From assembly GCA_012797095.1 (NCBI GenBank), contig JAAZPS010000173.1:1-6867 (forward strand): a stretch of DNA of 6,867 nucleotides. Reading direction: 5' to 3'. The translations under genes were made by a program, and so were the position numbers. The stretch is from Bacillota bacterium. Its GTDB lineage: Bacteria > Bacillota > Dethiobacteria > DTU022. The notes under the pieces were generated by a model. The model did no database searches, was not told the DNA's origin, and saw only the letters and a list, made by a program, of their open reading frames with translations. Positions 4,904 through 6,867 of the stretch are shown here, piece by piece; position 1 is the stretch's first letter; every line of letters starts with the position of its first letter.

Positions 4904-6061
4904 ATGAGACTGCCGGAATATGTGGGACCCCTTGCTTTCGGGGTGAAGATGGGGCTTATTGTTCGGGGGATGGATATCATCAAGACTGTCTTCGAGCAGC
5001 TGCTCTGCTGTCACCGGGACGGGCTGCTCGAAAGCGGCGATATCATCTGCATCACCGAATCGGTGGTCGCTCGCGCCCAGAATAACTATGTTACCACGGC
5101 CGATGTGGCCCGGGAGAGCCGTGAAAAACTACGCCTTTCCCCCGAAGATAGGCTCGGTCTTGTTTTCCCCATTGCCAGCCGCAACCGTTTTGCCCTTGTT
5201 TTAAGAGGTCTCGCCCTGGCTGTGCCCCGGGGTGAGGTTGTTCTGCAGCTCTCCTTCCCCCACGACGAGGTGGGAAATCAGATCATCGATCCCGATTTTG
5301 CCGATGCCCTGGGGCGCGATCTGATCACCCTGGAAGATCTGGACGGACGGGTATTCCCACATCCGGTCACGGGGATCGATTATATCCGGCTGTACCGGGA
5401 TATCATCAGCGAGACGGGGGCGGTGCCCCGGATCATCCTCTGCAACGATCCTCTGCAGATTCTCGAGTACAAGCCTGACGGGGTCATCGCTGCCGATATT
5501 CATACCCGGGCCCGGACCAGGGCCTTGCTTGCGGCTCGCCATCCCCGCTGCCTGACCCTCGATCAGCTCTGCAACAGCGGTACAGCCCATTCCGAATGGG
5601 GTCTGCTGGGCAGCAATATCTCTGCCGGTGAAAAGATCAAGCTGGCGCCGCGCGAAGGCCCCGCCATTGTCGCCGAACTGCAGCGGCTGGCCCGGGAAAA
5701 GCTGGGGCTTCATCTCGAGGTGATGATCTACGGTGACGGTGCTTATCGCGATCCGACCACCGGGATCTACGAACTGGCCGATCCCCGGCCGACTGTTGCC
5801 GCGACAGCGGGTTTGAACCGCTACCGTGAAGGGATCAAGTACAAATATCTGGCCGACTATTACTACCTGGAGAAGGGCAAAAGTATCGCCGAGATCGAGA
5901 AGCTCCTGCAGGAGCAGAAGCAAAACCCCGCCGGCGGGGACGGGGAATCCTGTGAAGGAACCACCCCGCGGCGGATGGAGGATGTTGTGGCCAGCCTGGC
6001 CGATCTGGTCAGCGGCTCTTCCGATGCGGGGACCCCCCTGGTGGTGGTGAAGGGCTTCTAG
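4904..6061 (+). CDS. CofE-like protein (coenzyme F420-0:L-glutamate ligase family)
   Basis: A 385-residue soluble protein that I recognise as the long variant of the F420 ligase family found in Firmicutes. CofE proper adds glutamate to F420-0 through a GTP-dependent amide ligation. Family blocks seen: GDIICITESVVARAQNNYV (45-63), FPIASRNRFALVLRG (88-102), SFPHDEVGNQ (117-126), TGIDYIRLY (156-164), NDP (181-183), ADIHTRART (197-205), GLLGSN (233-238), VMIYGDGAYRDP (273-284), ELADPRP (290-296), KYKYLADYYY (312-321) and a conserved end with TTPRR (353-357) and GTPLVV (376-381). All blocks are intact, so the gene looks functional. ATG 4904 is preferred, with GGGGAAAGGA upstream; the TTG at 4871 would overlap the MobA-like gene. 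No F420 core genes (cofC, cofD, cofG, cofH) are in the window, so the true substrate is unknown. Confidence 0.8.
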   Translation: MRLPEYVGPLAFGVKMGLIVRGMDIIKTVFEQLLCCHRDGLLESGDIICITESVVARAQNNYVTTADVARESREKLRLSPEDRLGLVFPIASRNRFALVLRGLALAVPRGEVVLQLSFPHDEVGNQIIDPDFADALGRDLITLEDLDGRVFPHPVTGIDYIRLYRDIISETGAVPRIILCNDPLQILEYKPDGVIAADIHTRARTRALLAARHPRCLTLDQLCNSGTAHSEWGLLGSNISAGEKIKLAPREGPAIVAELQRLAREKLGLHLEVMIYGDGAYRDPTTGIYELADPRPTVAATAGLNRYREGIKYKYLADYYYLEKGKSIAEIEKLLQEQKQNPAGGDGESCEGTTPRRMEDVVASLADLVSGSSDAGTPLVVVKGF

Positions 6062-6867
6062 ATTTTCGTAGCGCCAGGACCGCCGCTGCCACCAGAAGAA
6101 GAGAGAGCGGCGGGAAAAAATCGCCGGCCAACCGGTAAAGGGTGTTCCGCCGGGCCAGATCCAGCTTCAGGATATGGAAACCGCGCTCACCCTTGCCCGT
6201 GCGCATCAACTCCCGCCCCCGATAGTCGAAAGAGATGGAGATGCCGCTGTTGGCAACCTGGGTTACCCCGATCCCCATCTCCGCCGCCCGCAAGGCTGCC
6301 ACCTGGGCGTGCTGCTCCAGTCCGATGCTCTCCCCGAACCAGACATCATTGGTCGCGATAAAGAGATGGCGTCCCCCCCGTCGGGCGAAACGGCGGGTGT
6401 AGTCCCCGAAATATGATTCAAAACAGATCGCCCCGGCAAGAGGCCCCCTGCGGTGGCTGAACAGGGAATACTCATCCCCCGCCCGGTAGCGGCCGATCTT
6501 GAAGTCGAGATCAAGCCACCGGTTCAGCTGCCCTTCAAGAGGAAAGTATTCGACGAAGGGGACCAGGCGCTGCTTGTGGTAGACCTGGGTGCGGCCCTGC
6601 TGCGGGGAAAGGAATACGATGGAGTTGTAAGGGGTTTCCCCGGAATAGATCTGCGCTCCGTAAAGGAGATCCACCCCCAGCTCGCCGGCCAGCCGGATCA
6701 TCTGCTGCCGCTGCAGCAGGGCACCATTTTTCATCACCAGGGTAACCACCGTTTCCGGCCACAGAACCAGCTCCACCCCGGGTTCCTTTTCCAGCGCTGC
6801 GCGGGTCAGTTCAAGATAGCGCCGCAGGATCAGCTCCCTGTCCGAGTCGAGAATCTCCTCGGGGCCG
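6009..6867 (-). CDS. lnt: Apolipoprotein N-acyltransferase, C-terminal part (cut by window edge)
   Basis: 285 residues are visible on the reverse strand; the N-terminal membrane spans lie beyond the right edge. Lnt transfers a fatty acid from phospholipid to the N-terminal Cys of lipoproteins. The nitrilase-like catalytic domain carries the full triad: Glu in WPET (visible residue 38), Lys in HKQRLVPF (98) and Cys in AICFES (148), plus the second Glu in VEYFP (106) and VANSGIS (204-210). The usual PFGEY reads PFVEY. A final membrane span (about 252-266) follows YRLAGDFFP and is succeeded by a basic Ser/Pro tail (267-285). The visible frame is open from the edge to TGA at 6009-6011. Its last 16 codons overlap, antisense, the end of the CofE-like gene. 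It converges with the tat operon and is probably part of a separate leftward transcript. Confidence 0.93.
   Translation of the reverse strand, partial: GPEEILDSDRELILRRYLELTRAALEKEPGVELVLWPETVVTLVMKNGALLQRQQMIRLAGELGVDLLYGAQIYSGETPYNSIVFLSPQQGRTQVYHKQRLVPFVEYFPLEGQLNRWLDLDFKIGRYRAGDEYSLFSHRRGPLAGAICFESYFGDYTRRFARRGGRHLFIATNDVWFGESIGLEQHAQVAALRAAEMGIGVTQVANSGISISFDYRGRELMRTGKGERGFHILKLDLARRNTLYRLAGDFFPPLSLLLVAAAVLALRKSRSPSPPPGGSPHRKSR
6080..6113. repeat. 8-bp inverted repeat just past the CofE-like stop
   Basis: CCGCCGCT (6080-6087) and AGCGGCGG (6106-6113) are perfect complements with an 18-nt spacer, 19 bp after the CofE-like stop and inside the lnt coding region. On the + strand it is followed by A-residues, not Ts, so it is not a standard intrinsic terminator in either direction. 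It may still shield the 3' end of the tat-operon transcript, or may only reflect lnt codons. Confidence 0.3.

Noticed and set aside
5201..5923. 240-codon minus-strand frame opposite the CofE-like gene
   Set aside because: It lies fully antisense to an intact conserved gene, with no ribosome site or family resemblance; long antisense frames are expected in GC-rich DNA.
1..6867. CRISPR array, tRNA, rRNA, insertion sequence or toxin-antitoxin pair
   Set aside because: No spaced direct repeats, no cloverleaf, no transposase motif and no unexplained small gene pair were seen on either strand.

Overview
The window is a gene-dense, GC-rich bacterial stretch with six complete, recognisable or family-level protein genes plus two tatA-family genes on the + strand, flanked on both sides by a minus-strand gene cut by the window edge. 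Strong AAGGAGG-type ribosome sites, short 5' leaders, GTG starts, TatA proteins that resemble those of Gram-positive bacteria, and a long (385-residue) CofE-like protein of a type I associate with Clostridia all point to a Firmicutes/Clostridia-like organism. An apolipoprotein N-acyltransferase (lnt) gene is more typical of diderms, so this is an inference and not a firm assignment.

Left part (1-1601). The 5' two thirds or so of a queG-like epoxyqueuosine reductase gene runs leftwards out of the window from a GTG at 547, behind a well-formed promoter (TTGACG, 17 bp, TATGAT). Across a 158-bp divergent gap that holds two GC-rich hairpin-forming repeats lies a two-gene unit: a small DUF2007-type protein (706-951) whose stop overlaps the start of a METTL20/21-like SAM-dependent methyltransferase (948-1601).

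Middle (1690-2694). A multi-spanning PAP2-superfamily phosphatase with all three catalytic motifs intact. It is followed by a terminator-like hairpin and a 182-bp gap that contains an inverted repeat and a perfect TATAAT box.

Right part (2877-6061). A likely operon encodes two small TatA-family proteins in tandem, TatC, a MobA-like nucleotidyltransferase and a CofE-like (coenzyme F420-0:glutamate ligase family) protein. The second tatA gene encodes only 57 residues and is easily missed. Tat export and MobA fit together as a supply line for exported molybdoenzymes: MobA-type proteins attach GMP to molybdopterin, and the folded enzymes are exported by Tat. The CofE-like partner, 4 nt behind the MobA-like gene, has no established role in this setting and is the most interesting element. 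The operon meets lnt head-on, with a 53-bp antisense overlap of coding sequence (6009-6061).

No gap exceeds 300 bases. No rRNA, tRNA, CRISPR array, insertion sequence or phage feature was seen. No clearly new defence or mobile system is visible; the noteworthy points are the MobA-like/CofE-like pair, the tandem TatA proteins with hairpins in the tat gaps, the convergent overlap and an apparent excess of GATC sites.
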